Shown here: positions 43,724-56,812 of the stretch, piece by piece
Numbering within the stretch: position 1 is the stretch's first letter
How the letters are laid out: each line of letters begins with the position of its first letter
Origin: Lactarius indigo
Taxonomy: Eukaryota > Basidiomycota > Agaricomycetes > Russulales > Russulaceae
Assembly (NCBI GenBank): GCA_025766275.1
Contig: JAFKAC010000002.1
Location: 1,550,001-1,614,000, forward strand
Direction: 5' to 3'
Length of the DNA: 64,000 nt
Position numbers and translations under genes: made by a program
Notes under the pieces: generated by a model
Databases searched by the model: none
Seen by the model: the letters and a program-made list of their open reading frames with translations, nothing else
Told to the model about the DNA's origin: nothing

Positions 43724-45107
43724 TCATTTCCTGACTACATTTCGTGAGCTCGGCCGAGGAGGTAACCCTCTGCCTACACCCGGCCGTACGCCGGCAGGAA
43801 GCGACGGAGCGCGACCTTGTCCCGCACTGCCGGGTCCACCATCTAGCCCATAACCCCTACTGTACTCCTCCCGTGCGGACGACCGTTCGTCATCGGTGGA
43901 CTCCAGACGCCCACGGGAGACGGACGTGTTCCGTTGCTGTACCGCATTGCGCTTCGCATCTCGAAGCGCCTTGAGCCGGTCATTCGCCTTCGATGAATGA
44001 CCGACATCGTCCTGCCGTCCACGAGACATCTCACGCCTCTCGTTTCCTTAATGGCGTAGATGTTGCGACCGCTGCGGCATCATAAATGTCGCGCAAACCA
44101 CGGCCCCGTGGCGGGGCAGTGTCATCGCGGGATTCATAAATGCCGGGTCCGCTGGCCTCCCGGTTCCGGGTGCTCGCGCTTGGCCGGCCGACAGGGCGTC
44201 GTTCGTGCTCTTCGAAGAGCCATGGGGGCAGATCAGTTGGGTCGCGCGCTTTCTCGAGGTGGTATGCCCTCATGGCTCGTGTGAGACGTGACTCTTCACC
44301 CGGCGGCGTCTCTGTAGGGCGGACAAGGATGTGTGTGTAAATTTCGTAGTCATGGCAAACGAATAGAAGAACAGACGTACGCTCTCCCGAATGGGTAGTA
44401 ATATTGGCTGCCCATGCCTTTGACACGCTCACCGTTAATGTGTTCGCCGCAGTGGCAACGCGTGACCAGAGTGATAAGCCGTATCCCGCCTCAACCGGCG
44501 GTTCGTCGTCTTCGTCCTCACGGTCCACTAAACATACCAGATTAGTGACAAAGGTGTCGCCAGCGGTAATGCAAGAACGCACCTATACTCCGGCTCCGGC
44601 ACGGCGTCCGTCCGTTGCCGCAACCACCCACCCCACTCTCGTCCCGTCTCCTTGCGCGGCTCGGCTTCGTCCTCCAAACTCGTGCGCGACGACGCGTACC
44701 CGCCGCGCCGCCTCATCCCGCCCAGCGAATGTCGATGATGCTGAGGACGATGACGTCGACCGGGAACTGGTGCTCGCTTCCGACTGCACGTCTGAGCGGC
44801 GCGAGCGTGGAAGCGGCGGTACATCCGGCACGTCTGAGTAGGTAGCTGGCCCGCCGCGCCCGCCACGCCCGCCGCGAGCAGGAGGCATGTCTGCCACGGA
44901 GCGTTGCTTACGCATGGTGCCACTCCTCTCCATGGGTGGTGCACCGCGGTAGGAACCGTAGTTGTTGCCCCTCTCCTTTCCCCTGTCATATTCTGCAACT
45001 CTCTCCCGTGTTTCATAACGCCCGACGGAGCGGGAACGTGGACCCGAAGGTAGGCCGATAGCGATGTTTCTGCCCGATGGACGTGCTGCGAGGCGTGCAG
45101 AGCTCAT
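43724..45107 (-). CDS. Mso1-like exocytosis protein (Sec1-binding)
   Basis: The ATG at 45107 gives MSSARLAARPSGRNIAIG, then a disordered Arg/Ser/Gly-rich stretch, EDDEPPVEAGYGLSLWSRV, ATAANTLTVSVSKAWAANI, and after an intron TPPGEESRLTRAMRAYHLEK and ARDPTDLPPWLFEEHER. The last blocks resemble the Mso1 Sec1-binding module of basidiomycete proteins, which helps SNARE-dependent vesicle fusion at the plasma membrane. A basic C-terminal part (ANDRLKALRDAKRNAVQQRN) ends NVVRK at 43724. Frame breaks occur near 44724 and about 44031, and one intron joint (about 44529-44583) is off by one. The gene model is therefore approximate. The family call is from motif memory. Confidence 0.5.
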
Positions 45108-48100
45108 AGGAATGTTAGGGAATGTTCCGGTATCACACTAGCCAGCTAGGTGAGAGGAAAAGGCGGAAAAAAATGGACCAGTGTCAAGGTAGGATGAGAT
45201 AAATGGCAGGCCAGCTGGGCGATACAAGGCAACGGCAGCACAATAGGAGGGCACTGGTGGCCGCTGGAAGGGAGACAGACTTGACAATGGGCGGTGCCTC
45301 GGGGCCCCGGGTATTTCGACCCGATTCCCAAATGATCACTCTATTCCATCTCGGCTTGACCACGACCCCGCCGATCTGGTAAACTTTTAGAAGCGATGTC
45401 GCTTACGACGATAGATTCACCACTCGACCACATCGTCTTCTCATCCTCTACAGTATCGCAGACTCACTGATCACCGAGATGTTTCTCGTGGGCGTCTTCT
45501 TGCCGGTGCACCGCTAACCCCGTCGTCCCTCGCACAGCTCCTCCATCAATCAATGCCAACTGTTGTTCGCATATAACACGTCATGGAGTTGGCGTTCATT
45601 CAAGTCAATGGAACCTGATCCCGCGGACACAGGATACTATTCCCCACCTGTGCGGTGAACCTCATCACCATCCTTTGAATGGCATGGCTCCACGATCCTC
45701 TTGGCCGGTCTCCACGGTGGAATAAATAGATCTCCCATGCATCATGTTACCGCTGATGTAACCACAGACCGTCAAGATAAACGTTGCGCCGCTGTTTTGC
45801 CCTGTGGAACAGTGGGTCCCATTTGATCCGAACCTGCCAATCAATCTCTTGTTCAATTAGAATCCTACTCGCATCTTCTGGCACTTATGTTTCACCTTGT
45901 GCAGCATGCCCAGATACTTCGCAGTGTCTTCTTCTGGTGCCTACGGTGGCGGCCGTTGGCGCCTTAGTTGGTGCCCCTGCCAACAAAAGGGGTGCCCTTA
46001 CTTCACAACCAGCAATTACAAATACCTTCGCCGTCCAAAAAAAGAACAACCAAAGCCAAAGACGATGGAAACGACGGCCGTTGTCCCATGAATCCCATCG
46101 TTCCTTGGGACTGTATCATGATTTGAGCCAAAACGTTCTCTAACACAGCAAGGTATATTTTTTTTGCATACGGACACAGCGTACTCCCGTCGCGGATTTC
46201 TTCTTAATGGGTCTCCACTGGTAGTGGCGCCTATGCCAGGTGTGGTGTTTCCCCCCACATAACCGCGGCCGCGCCTGGGAGCAGATTATCCCTATAGACT
46301 CGGGGTTACCCAGGACCAGCGCAGACCTAGCTTCGTACCTCATTCCAGTACTGGTGTCTTCTCACGGGAACCTCGATCCGCAAACGCGGACACTTGCACC
46401 TGGGCGGTCACTTTCTTGGAAAGAGGTGTGAAGATCGGTAGGTGTCTAGGAATGTCTTGTGTTTCTCTTGGGCACATCCAGGCCAACATCAGTAGGACGC
46501 TGCGCATCGCATTCATGCATACCACGTGGGGCTTCCGTCGGGCGTCACTCCCCTAGACCCGCTCCTGTGACGGCCGAGACTAGTCAAAATGCGGTGATTT
46601 CACTCGGAAGCTCTCCTCTCGATCTCCGGAATGACCTGTAGGCTTCCGCATGATCCACTTCCAGTGATACCTTGCTTCTCTAGTACCCCTCGATCTTGGT
46701 GTTCTGTCTCTTCCCGCCCTACTTTTCATGGCACGTCAAGGATCGTAGTTCGTAACAACTGCCCTTCACAACAAGAAGGCTGGGTTCTGACCTGTGTTCA
46801 CGTCTATGAACGTTCTGTTCTCAGGCCGCCGTTTCATCTGCTCCACTGTGGGTGAATGCGTACCATGTGTTCTTCATCTGCCATTCAAGTTGCACATGTT
46901 ACCAGGTCTTATTTGCGGAGGCACGAGTCCTCGTTACCACACCCACGCTTGGAGCAGCCACGGGCATGTTATTGTACGTATTTCTTATGGTCACTAGTGG
47001 GGACCGTGATTTACAATAGGTGGCAAAAAGTTGTTTGTCACAATCTGAGCCGCGAAGTCCTATTGTATTAGGCGGCCAGTGCTTCCTCTGGCGCTGTTCG
47101 TGATAGGGCCCGAGGTACGCACACAATCTATACTTCTGGACTATACAATAATACATCGGCTTATTCCGGAATTGGTGGGTTGAATGCCCCGAGTCTTCCC
47201 TAGCCCTCAAGCGCATAGGCATTATCACTTACTATCACATGACATGGGAGCTCTGAGATTGGCTCCGCTAGCGTTTTCGTTCTCGTTCTGATCGTGTCAC
47301 ATGCTCGAGAGTCAAGTGCTGTCCTCGTTTCTCGTTCCCTTGGTGTCCTGTACTCCTGAGAACGCTCTTTCTGTTTCTGTTGGACTTGCAACGGCCTCTT
47401 GATCGGCTCACACGGCTTCTTTCAAGTTCTTTGCCTTTCTTTGCATCGACTGTCGTTTGCTCATGTATTCCCCCCCTCCCCCATTTTCTCCCTTGTGATC
47501 TATGCCAAGTGCCAGAGAATCTAATCGATGTTGTTGGCGCTTCCGTGGATGGCAGGAAGTTGCTGGTGTTTTTTTTGTGCTTATATGGCCATTTTGTTCT
47601 TTGAATACAGTACACGGACTCAAGAAATGAATCACCCGTCATACCGTCACGCTTTTCGCGGGTCCTTGGGTCACCAGCGTCGGTAGAACTACATCCCCGT
47701 TGGTCGCGGCCAATGCGCTTCAGCCACGGCTTCCCCAACCTTGCCGCATATACATTATACTTTGTGAACCTCCACTACAATGACATCGTCACGGATGCGA
47801 ACTGTCCAGGGCCCGTACGGCTCCCCTCCTCCCACATCTCCGTGTCGTTGAGGCACTCAGCTGATTGCTAACGTATAGGTCACGATAGTCATAATCTCGC
47901 TGCTGAGTGACTATTTGATGAGTCTCTTACATAATCAAAACATTTTGTGAAGATTGCCAATGACACGGGCATCTTGAGTGCAGAACATGCGAATGACCTA
48001 ACGGCATATCCCAGCATCCCCATTTTCAGTCGAACGAACCCGACGAAAACGAGCAACGTACCTGTTACTGTGACCGCAAGAGCAACAAAAGAGCGGGTGC

Positions 48101-49040
48101 CTTCACTCTGCGCCAAGTCATGTGAGGTAGTCATGAAGCTCGACGTGGGTTGAAAGCAACGTGTTGAACAAAGGTAAGCACCTACCACAGCATTCAAAAT
48201 GGCAGTGCGTTCGGCGCATATCGTACGGCTTGTTATATGAGAAAGTCGGTCATACCAACGATGGGTATCGCTCTCACAAGGAAAAACGCGCCGTACGAGA
48301 CATTTTCTACACCAGCCCCCTGTACTATCCGGTCACCGGATGAGGGGGGTCACCAACGCGAAACTTGGAGTAGTGTGGTACTGACCCAACGCCGTGGCAT
48401 TCCGAATGCTCCCGCCGTTCCTGGCTGGGAATGGGAATAACAGATACCGTACTTCCCGGTTCAAGTTTTACATTGTTGGTCACGATCCAGGCAGTATTTA
48501 TGACTTCAATCAACACCTCAATTGAATGAAGGGAACCATAGATTAAAGGGTAGTGGAATTAATTCCTGTCAGAAGTAATTGTCGGAGCACCTGCAAGCGG
48601 GCAAGCGGCGACCTCGCAATGCGCTTACTGCTGTTCCGTTTTCGGCCTACTGTAACCGCCTCTGGTTTTCATACGGCCGCCCATTATTTGGTTTGTCGTT
48701 TGTGTTATATCCACACTGTACAATAAACTGCACAGTATTTTGTTCAAAGCTCGATGTATTGTAATATTACGTGGTCAATGCGTCAGTTTCTCGTTTCACA
48801 ATTGTTTGGTTAACTGCTTGTACTGGTACGAATACGTTATTGTAACAAGGCCAGGAATCCCCTATCTAGACAGAGCTCCAACCACGCATGAAACCATGTG
48901 ACCAGAGTCAGATTGGGATCGGCACGATTGCGCCATTTGACAACATCAAAAGTTCCCATGCACGTCCAAAGCGTGTCCAAGGCGTGACAAACGTCGATCC
49001 TCGAGGCAAGGCGCCTTCTCTCTCTTCCAGAAGCCCAAGT
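45108..49040. other. gene-poor stretch, 3.9 kb, no gene recognised
   Basis: Only short open frames are present. One on the minus strand (47889-48197) has two hydrophobic segments (SFVALAVTVTGTLLVFVGF and SALKMPVSLAIF) but no supported start, splice pattern or family. No transposon ends, tRNA or long repeat were noticed. The right end serves as the promoter of the SQR gene. Confidence 0.35.
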
Positions 49041-50904
49041 ATGCAGATGCACGCAAAACGGGGTGTCTCTTGCATTCTTCGGCGCTATACAGCCGTAGAC
49101 CGTGCTCGGTGGATAAGTACAGAGGCGCCGACTAAGGACAGATTCAGGATTGTCGTCTTGGGAGGAGGTGCGTCACGAGTTCATGATTATATGCGATTCT
49201 TGTCTGATTTAAACCAAACCTTGTCTGAAAAAAGGCTCTGGCGGACTTAGCGTCGCCCAACAGTTGTTCAACCGTTTCAAGGCCGCAGGGAAGCCTCTTC
49301 AGGCCGGAGACATCGCCATCGTAGACGCCGCAGAATACCACAACTATCAGGTGTGTCTCCTGTATCTCCATTCCATCGCTTCTCCGCGCCCCTCTCCGCC
49401 ACTCACCAGTACTCACCAATAATGCGGTCCGTTTAGCCCGGATGGTACGTACGATTTCCATACCGTTTCCCATTCCAATTGAAACTCAAACCGGGGGATC
49501 AACAGGACTCTCGTCGGCGCCGGCCTTAAACAGAAGTCGACGCTCCGACGGCCGCTCGCGGAGCTTATCCCCCCACACATTACGCACATAGCCGAAAACG
49601 TTGCGTCATTCGACCCGGCGCACAACGCAGTCCGCACGGATGCGGGTCGCACACTCGCGTACGACGCACTCGTCGTCGCGACGGGGCTGCAGGTGAACTT
49701 CGATGCGATCGAGGGCTTGCCCAAGGCGCTCGCGGATCCATCGAGTGGAGTGTCGAGCATCTATTCGTACCAGACGTGCGACAAGGTCTGGGAGGACGTC
49801 GATGCGCTCCGCGCAGGTCGTGCGATCTTCACACAGCCTCAGGGCGTGGTCAAGTGCGCTGGAGGTCAGTCCTACGCCGGTCCATTCCTCCGCTCCACTT
49901 ACTCCATTCTATTTTACCGGATTTACAGCCCCACAGAAGATAATGTGGATGGCGTGGGATCGGACCGCACGACTAGCCGTGGGGACCAGATCAAGGTCGA
50001 TTTTTTCACCGGAATGCCAACCATGTTCGCCGTGAAGAAGTATTCCGATGCGCTAGAAGCACTGCGTGTCGAGCGCGGCGTCGGTGGCTCCTTTGGACAC
50101 AACCTCGTATCCGTCGATGCGGCCAACCGCAAGGCTGTGTTTAAAAACGTCGCCGATGGAACGGAGAGCACAGAAGATTATACGCTTCTGCACGTCACTC
50201 CGCCGATGGGGCCTCTCGACGTGCTTAAAGGTAGCGCGATCGTGGATGCGGCGGGATGGGTTGACGTGGACAAGGGCACTCTACAACACGTAAAGCCTGA
50301 ATACAGTAACATATTTGCTCTTGGAGACGCATCGTCGTTGCCCACGAGCAAGACTGCTGCGGCAATAACTAAGCAGGCCCCTGTGCTAGCCGAGAATTTG
50401 TTCCATCTGATGGACAGTGGCAAGATCGGGCCTGCCGTGTACGATGGATATACGAGCTGTCCAGTGCGTTTGTTTTTCTTTGATCGGATGTTGGAGAGTG
50501 AAGTGGAGGCTGACGTGGCGTGGTCCGTCGGGACAGCTCCTGACAGGCTACGGGGAGCTTCTCCTGGCAGAGTTCAAGTATGGACTCGTACCTGCGGAGT
50601 CCTTTGCCAACTCTATTGGGGACCAAGCAACTCCACGACGGTGAGGGTTCTCTTAGATCTACAGAAGGCGGCCATTTATTCTCGTTTGTAGGGTATTCTA
50701 TCATTTAAAGAAGGTAAGAGAGCACCCCAACGCGGCAATGTATTTAGAATTCACATTGCACTAATTTCAGGACTTTTTCCCCTGGGTGTACTTTAACTAC
50801 TACGTGAGTTACTTCGCTGTTGTTTCTGATGCCCGATCTAAATGTATGCGTAGGTAAAAGGGAAATGGTTTGGTCCGTCTGGACTGGTACGACCCAAGTA
50901 CTAG
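49041..50904 (+). CDS. mitochondrial sulfide:quinone oxidoreductase
   Basis: This flavoprotein oxidises sulfide and passes electrons to ubiquinone at the inner mitochondrial membrane. The ATG at 49041 opens an Arg-rich presequence (MQMHAKRGVSCILRRYTAV). The FAD motif is VVLGGGSGGLSVA, split by an intron. DAAEYHNYQ-PGW-TLVGAGLK follows, where PGW comes from an 8-nt exon (49437-49444). Both redox cysteines expected from the human enzyme are visible, in VVKCAGAPQKIMW and YDGYTSCP. Other conserved parts are FFTGMPTMFAVKKYSDAL, IFALGDASSLPTSKTAAAI and the C-terminal FYHLKKDFFPWVYFNYY, with a 22-nt exon at 50692-50713. One frame break (-1 or +2) lies between about 49950 and 49985, just after KIMWMAWD. 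TAG at 50902-50904. Confidence 0.88.
49437..49444 (+). other. 8-nt microexon of the SQR gene
   Basis: CCCGGATG lies between an acceptor (gtttag) and a donor (gtacgt). It encodes the conserved Pro-Gly and two bases of Trp in YQPGWTLVG. The flanking introns are 86 nt (49351-49436) and 61 nt (49445-49505). Confidence 0.85.
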
Positions 50905-51014
50905 CGTCTACTATACGAGTTGTGTGTGCACGTGTTATGTGACAGAGAAACTGTGTGACAAAAGTGTGACCGTTTAATGTGTTTGTCTTGAGTGGACTTC
51001 ATCGTCAAGCTACC

Positions 51015-53862
51015 ATGTCGCGCTCGTTGACTGCGGCTCAGGTCATCGCCTCGGGCGAATATCTCGAACCCGACTTCGACCCCTCGACTCTTACCGTCAA
51101 CCAGTTATTGGGCGTCTTTGGTTTTCACAATGTCAGGTATCCGACCCCCTACACGAAGCCGAAGCTAGTACAACTTTTCAACGATGAGATCAAGTCCAAG
51201 ATCAAGCAATTCAAGAAGGAGAGGGTAAAGAAGGAGAACAGTCAGGCAAGCGACGATGGAATTAAGGACGGCATCACCGGCCGCTTCCTCAATGAAGATG
51301 CTAACAAAGTATGTGGCTCTTGCCTCGTTGCGTGCATGCCTAGAAACTCATGTCGCGTACAGCCCTTACGCCGGTCCTCCCGCCGCAGCTCGCGAGCGCC
51401 CTCCACTGAAGCTGAAGCCAAAGCAGAGGCAGTACGTCGCGTCTTGTCGCGTCGATCACGCGTCTCCTGTTGCCGTACTCACTCGTGCTTCCAGCCGAAG
51501 CGCCGCAGATCCGCACAGCCCAGCCCTTGGTGCTCCTCCAGCGCGGCTGGGTCAGCCATCTCAGCCTGCTCTTGCCGAGGAGAGTGAGCCCGAGGAAGAA
51601 CTCGCCCCCAGAAAAGTCAGTCGGTCGAAGAAGAATGTACGCCTTCCTCTTACCTACCATTCCCACGTGTTTGCTTATGTTTCTATCAGGCTGAAGACGC
51701 CGGTTCGCGAACCCGCCGATCCTCAAATGTGAGGCGTTTGCTACTAACTACCCCCTTTTTTACTTTATGGACTCACTGCGTTCACAGTTCGCAGAAGACA
51801 GTGGGTGGGAGGACAATAATATCTTCCAGTCTGGGGCAGAATCTTCCTCTCCCGCACGCCCGCCGCCAAAGCCACGCACTCGGAAAGCTGCAGCGCCTAA
51901 GGCCTCTACCCGCAAGGCATCTCGTAAGGCCACGTCAGCACCCCCGGAATACCACTCATCGTCCTTCGCCTACGCGCGAACTGGACGATGCCGAACAACA
52001 GGAGCATGTCGACCCTGCCCTCTCACCTCCACGGTCCAAATTTGCTCCTCTCTTGTCACCTGAGGCGGTTCGGGAGAACGATAATATCGTCAGCGGCGCG
52101 CATCGCTCGCCATTCAAGAAACTTTTTTCAACGCCGTTCAAGTCGGATTCTCCGTTACGTCCTGTAGGAGACCGAAGGAATGATTGAAGAAGCCGAAGAA
52201 GGCAATGCAGGCGAAGACAATTTAGAGGAGATCGCTGAGGTCGAGGAAGAGCAAACCGACGCAGTCAACGCAGAGGATACAGCGGACCATGCGTCTGAGG
52301 TAGATGAGCTTGACGAATTAGACGAGTCCGAAGATGCGAAGCTTGATCTCGCCATTTCGCAACGCTTGTCCGACGGCCCTCTTGTGCGCACGTCATCTCC
52401 CAGGTCTCGCGCTAGCCCTTTCTTCCGTTTCCTCGCTGTCCTTGCTGCCCTTTCGGTGTACTTGATTGTCAGGCCCATACAAGGCTCAGTCCGCTGCATT
52501 GGGCTACTGTGACACAGGCAGCAAAACCAATGACATCCTCGAACGCTTACGCACGAGAGTCGCTGCTGTCGAGGCGTGTAATAGGGAGAACCGCACATCA
52601 CTATACCTTCCTTCTCCCGGTGTCGAAGAAGAGCCATGTCCCGCGCCGCCGTTACTACCATTCATACCCGACGAGTGCACCCCGTGCCCAGACCATGCAA
52701 CATGCACGCCTGACAGTGTGTCGTGTGAGCATGGTTTCCTCTTACGTCCACACCCGATTTTGGCGTTCATTTCCTTGCCGTCGTCCAACACTTTGTCTCC
52801 TCACTCCCAGCTTACTCCCTCGACAAATACCGTTTTGAAGGTGGTCGCGTCAACCCTTGATGGTATGCCTGGTCTTGGGCCTATAGCACTTCCACCGAGA
52901 TGCGTCGAGGACCCGAGGCGGAAGAGGCACATCGGCGTACTAGGAAAGGCGATTGAGGCCGTGCTCGGGACTCGAACGCGGGAAGCGATTGTGCGCCAGT
53001 GAATGTTACCACCTGTTCAAGGATACGGAATGGCGGGGAGGCAAAGAGATTGGGGAATGCATCTCGACGTGTTGCGAGAGGCCATGAAAGCCAAGACTGC
53101 TGTGAGTTTACCCGTCTGAGTCTAGCGTCGTTAGGGATTGACGTTTACTCCCTTGTAGCCTCAGTTGCAAAGTACTTTTGAGGATACCTTCGGTGAGGCC
53201 ATCCAGCAACTGATCACATGGGGTGGAGTCATTACTGGAGAGGACTCTCAGTGAGCCCAACCATTATTATACAAGCCAAACCTTACTCAAGGTTTCTAGG
53301 GGATCGAAATACATTGCACATGGGACACCTAACCTCGATTGGACTTGCGCGCTCACAGTCAAGAGCCGAGAGGTATGGAAACAATGGAGAGGTCGGGTGT
53401 TCGGTGCGTCCTTTGTTCCAGACTCGATCGTCCTTACCGGTGACTTAATGCATCGTCGCACGAGAACAGGCACAATAGTGGCGGTGCTCGGCATGTTCAT
53501 TCTACGCCGCCGGCGCGTGCGAGCCCATATTGAGGACGAACGCGTCTCGGCGCTCGTGCAGGTCGCGCTCTCGACTCTGCTCAACCAGGAAAACGCCCAT
53601 TACACAGACCCGGTAAACGCACCGTTCCTGTCGTCACTGCAGCTTGCGCGACCTCGTCCTGCAGGACGAACACTCTGTGGCGGCGCGTGCGCGGTTATGG
53701 GAGCGTGTCGAGCGCATCGTCGAGGGGAACGCCAACGTCCGCGCGAACCTCGAGGAGGTGCCTGGTGGTGATGAACTGCGCGTCTGGCGCTGGGTCGGTG
53801 GCACAGGGCGGCGCAAGGCAGTCGAGTACGATATTGCCGCTGGCCATCGCATCGTCGCATGA
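51015..53862 (+). CDS. Src1/Heh/MAN1-type inner nuclear membrane protein
   Basis: This protein anchors chromatin and nuclear pores at the inner nuclear envelope. The ATG at 51015 starts a HeH/LEM-type helix-extension-helix (about residues 18-50: DPSTLTVNQLLGVFGFHNV, TKPKLVQLFNDEI). A long basic/acidic disordered region follows, then a first membrane segment (FFRFLAVLAALSVYLIV). The MSC lumenal domain follows (SAALGYCDTGSKTND, ECTPCPDHATCTPDSVSCEH), then a second membrane segment (TGTIVAVLGMFILRRRRV). The winged-helix-like C-terminus is LRDLVLQDEHSVAARARLWE and VERIVEGNANVRANLEEV. TGA is at 53860-53862. At least four one-base frame changes are needed (about 51937, about 52170, 52471, about 53638), so the exact protein is uncertain although the gene is clearly conserved from end to end. 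Confidence 0.8.
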
Positions 53863-56812
53863 GCTTCCCTTCTGCTCAGCGCTCCTCCGGTTGCTCCCGA
53901 ATAAGTTATAATACGTCCTATGTCTTGATTATCTTTCATTCTTCCCCTTCTCTCTTCTCCCCCCCCTTTTTTTTCACTATCTTCTGTGTAGTACAACGCA
54001 CTTGGCCGATTCGTCTGGCGTCCCCGTTCTTTGCCTCGTTCCGTACTGTATCGGTTTCTGGGTATTGGAGGGGTCCATGCACTATTGGCCTATGACCCAC
54101 TATGATCTATTACGTTTCGTTCTGGTCCTGTTCGTATCAGTCGCTGTATGTCCTCTCGTCTCGCGCTATCGTCCGTCTGCTCAGCCCTATCGTCGCACCG
54201 TTTGCCTGCTTTGTTAAACTCGCCGCCATTATTAAATCATTATGTATGTCTGAGGAATATGGTGCCAAACCGACCTGGCTGTGCCCCATTCAGACACTGT
54301 CAATCATTCGAGTCGCGACTCAGGATCTGCATCGTGACGCCACAGCACGGGAATTCTCGTGTCCCCGCAATAAGGCAATAATGGATGATGTCCGTACATC
54401 ACAAATGGCGTTCTACTGCGCGCGCAACTAACTCTGACAGGACAATTATAAAAGTCACCCGACTGTCATGCATGTCATGTCCCGGTGAGCGTTGAGCCGC
54501 AGTCCAGCGCAGCCTACTAGGAAGCACACATTCCCCTGTTCAGTGTTCACAGAAGAACACAATTGGCCTACTGTAGGCCTGACCGACAGCACTCCCCATC
54601 CCCGTATGGTTGATCCGCTAATAACGCCGACTAGAAGAGCACGTCAACGGCTGCGCAACTTCCAGCTGATTATGTCTTCTTTTTTTTTGTTTGTTCGAAT
54701 GTACTGTACTTGTAAATGGTCAAATGAGTTCGACCTCATGCCGCGTGACTGGACTGCATGACCCTGCAAGAGTGTCGCTTTTGGATTGGCGTTGGCGGCA
54801 CACGCGGAACTCCTCAACTTCTTTTTATAGGACGTAACCAATCGTGGCGACCGGCATGGATCCAAGATCATCCAACCTGTCAAACCGAACCAAGTTGTGT
54901 TGTGAAAGAGTTTTTTTTCTTGTTCGAGTTGCAGTGTGGTGCAACTGGAGACGCCGTAACGACGATACGCACGTCCCGTCTGACCCTCCAGGGCTGTCAC
55001 GTACTATTACGACCACCCCCCCTACCCCCTATTAGCCCTTTTTTGTGTGTCTGTGCGCGCATAGATGATGTTTCATCTCCATGTGCTTTGTGAGCTGATA
55101 GATTTGACACACGCGCGGCGTTCCGTCCTGCCCTTGGCCACCCTGCTGATGGATCCGATGATGCCGACAGGCTCACCTTGTCTTTAACAGTACTTTCCCA
55201 CTTCTGTCATTTCGTTTGTATGGCGGGCTGTTTAATTAATTAAATGCTGCACGCGGTTGTTCTTGTCGGTGGCCCCACCCACACCCCACCGTTCCCCTGC
55301 CTACAGTGCTATTTGCCGGACCTGACCCTGCCCGCCCTGCCCTATCTCACCACCTTGTCCTTCCTGTCATCACACCCTTGCTGTCACGTAAGTTTTGTAT
55401 ATTACGTTTCTTGAATAGTTCTTCCCGTCTTTTTTTTCTCCCGTGAATAAGACCAGAAAGATCACACCGGATTCAGATGGAAAAAAAAATTTGAAAAGAA
55501 AAATGTTTTCCCCCGTGGTTTACTAGAAGGCACGACACGAGGTTTTCATGTAGTGAGTGGCCGGGCCCCACTTTGTGAGAAGACGAAGGAACAAAAAAAG
55601 GGACAGAGCTGTTGTTTTCGCACACCGGCGTACGCCCTCCCCCGGACTCAGCTGTCCTCCCTCGCGCTTGCTGTGTTGATACGTGACCACTTCCACTGTA
55701 CACCCCCCCGTTAATCGCGGATGTCATTGGGAGTTCCGTGCTGGAATCGACTTATCACATGTTGCGTATCTTGGATTCCGCCGGGTTCGTTGAATACAGT
55801 ACACAAAAAAAATAAATTGGTGGCCCCCTCAAGGTTCTTCACGGAATTTCGGACCGAGTCACGGCTTCCAGATTTGGAATGTTCAGACGGTTACAGGGTC
55901 AATCTCGTGACGTTATCTGCAAACAATCATCTCTTTGTTTTCTGCCTTGTCTTTAGCCAACCAATCCTTGCGCCACCGGTGGCGTTCGCTTTTGGCGGGG
56001 GAAGCCACTTCATAGAATTCATAGAACATGTTCTTTTCTTTCTTTCTCTCTTTCCTTGTCCCGTTGCCTCTTGCGGGACTGCAGCATCGGGTTAGCCCGC
56101 CTTGGTAAGTTCGTAGTCATCGTGCATGACAATCGCGCTTTGGAGTTGGATTGGGGGGTGTGATCATGGTGGAGCGCTCGATGCCCGCGTGCCTCGTGTT
56201 ACGAACGTCCCCCTCGGCGTCAGGGTGGGGCCAATTCTCTGGGCCCCTCCTCCCTATTGTGTTGCCGCAGATCGTGCTTAAATTCGTCATTCTTCGACCA
56301 GTTTTTCTTTTTTGTTCGGGGGCAGAACGATCGGGAGATAGGGCCACTAAAGTCTTCGCTCGTGCCTTTCCGGTCTCCACTGGCTTATTATTACGAACCT
56401 CGCATCGTGTCATCAACTTCCCCCTCGCCAAATCGAGTCGGCAACCGTTGTCCCCCCTCCCACCTGCCACTCCGCCTCTGCCGGGTCGCCACAAGCGCCG
56501 AACTTCAGTGCGCGACCATCGGAAGTCCAATCTGGATCACGCACACATGACTTACGTGCATAAATCTCGTTCGATGTCAGACCAACTTGCCTGCACATGC
56601 TGGCCCTTAATCTTACTTACCTTTACCATGTGTTTCGAGTGGGTCAATGGTCCGGAGGTAAACTCCCGGGTTGGTTTGCGTAAAACAATAGCGATCCGTA
56701 GACGTTGCTTGGAAGGAGTAAAGAAAAGTACAGGCACACTCATCGAGTTGTATGTGTACGTGTGACGTGGTAAATTATACAGGACAGTGCTATCTACGCG
56801 CTCGGATCCAAC
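53863..56812. other. intergenic, 2.9 kb, no gene recognised
   Basis: This lies between the Src1-like gene and VPS23 (convergent 3' ends). A 204-codon open frame at 56151-56765 is present, but it has no family resemblance, splice structure or good ATG context. Pyrimidine-rich runs occur near 53940-53970 and 55430. No repeat or tRNA was noticed. Confidence 0.35.

Noticed and set aside
47889..48197. A hydrophobic minus-strand frame that could be a small membrane protein.
   Set aside because: Start codon, conservation and splice signals are all unsupported. It is mentioned only as part of the gap.
56151..56765. A 204-codon open frame on the plus strand.
   Set aside because: It opens with TTG, the first ATG is internal, codon use is not coding-like, and no family is recognisable.
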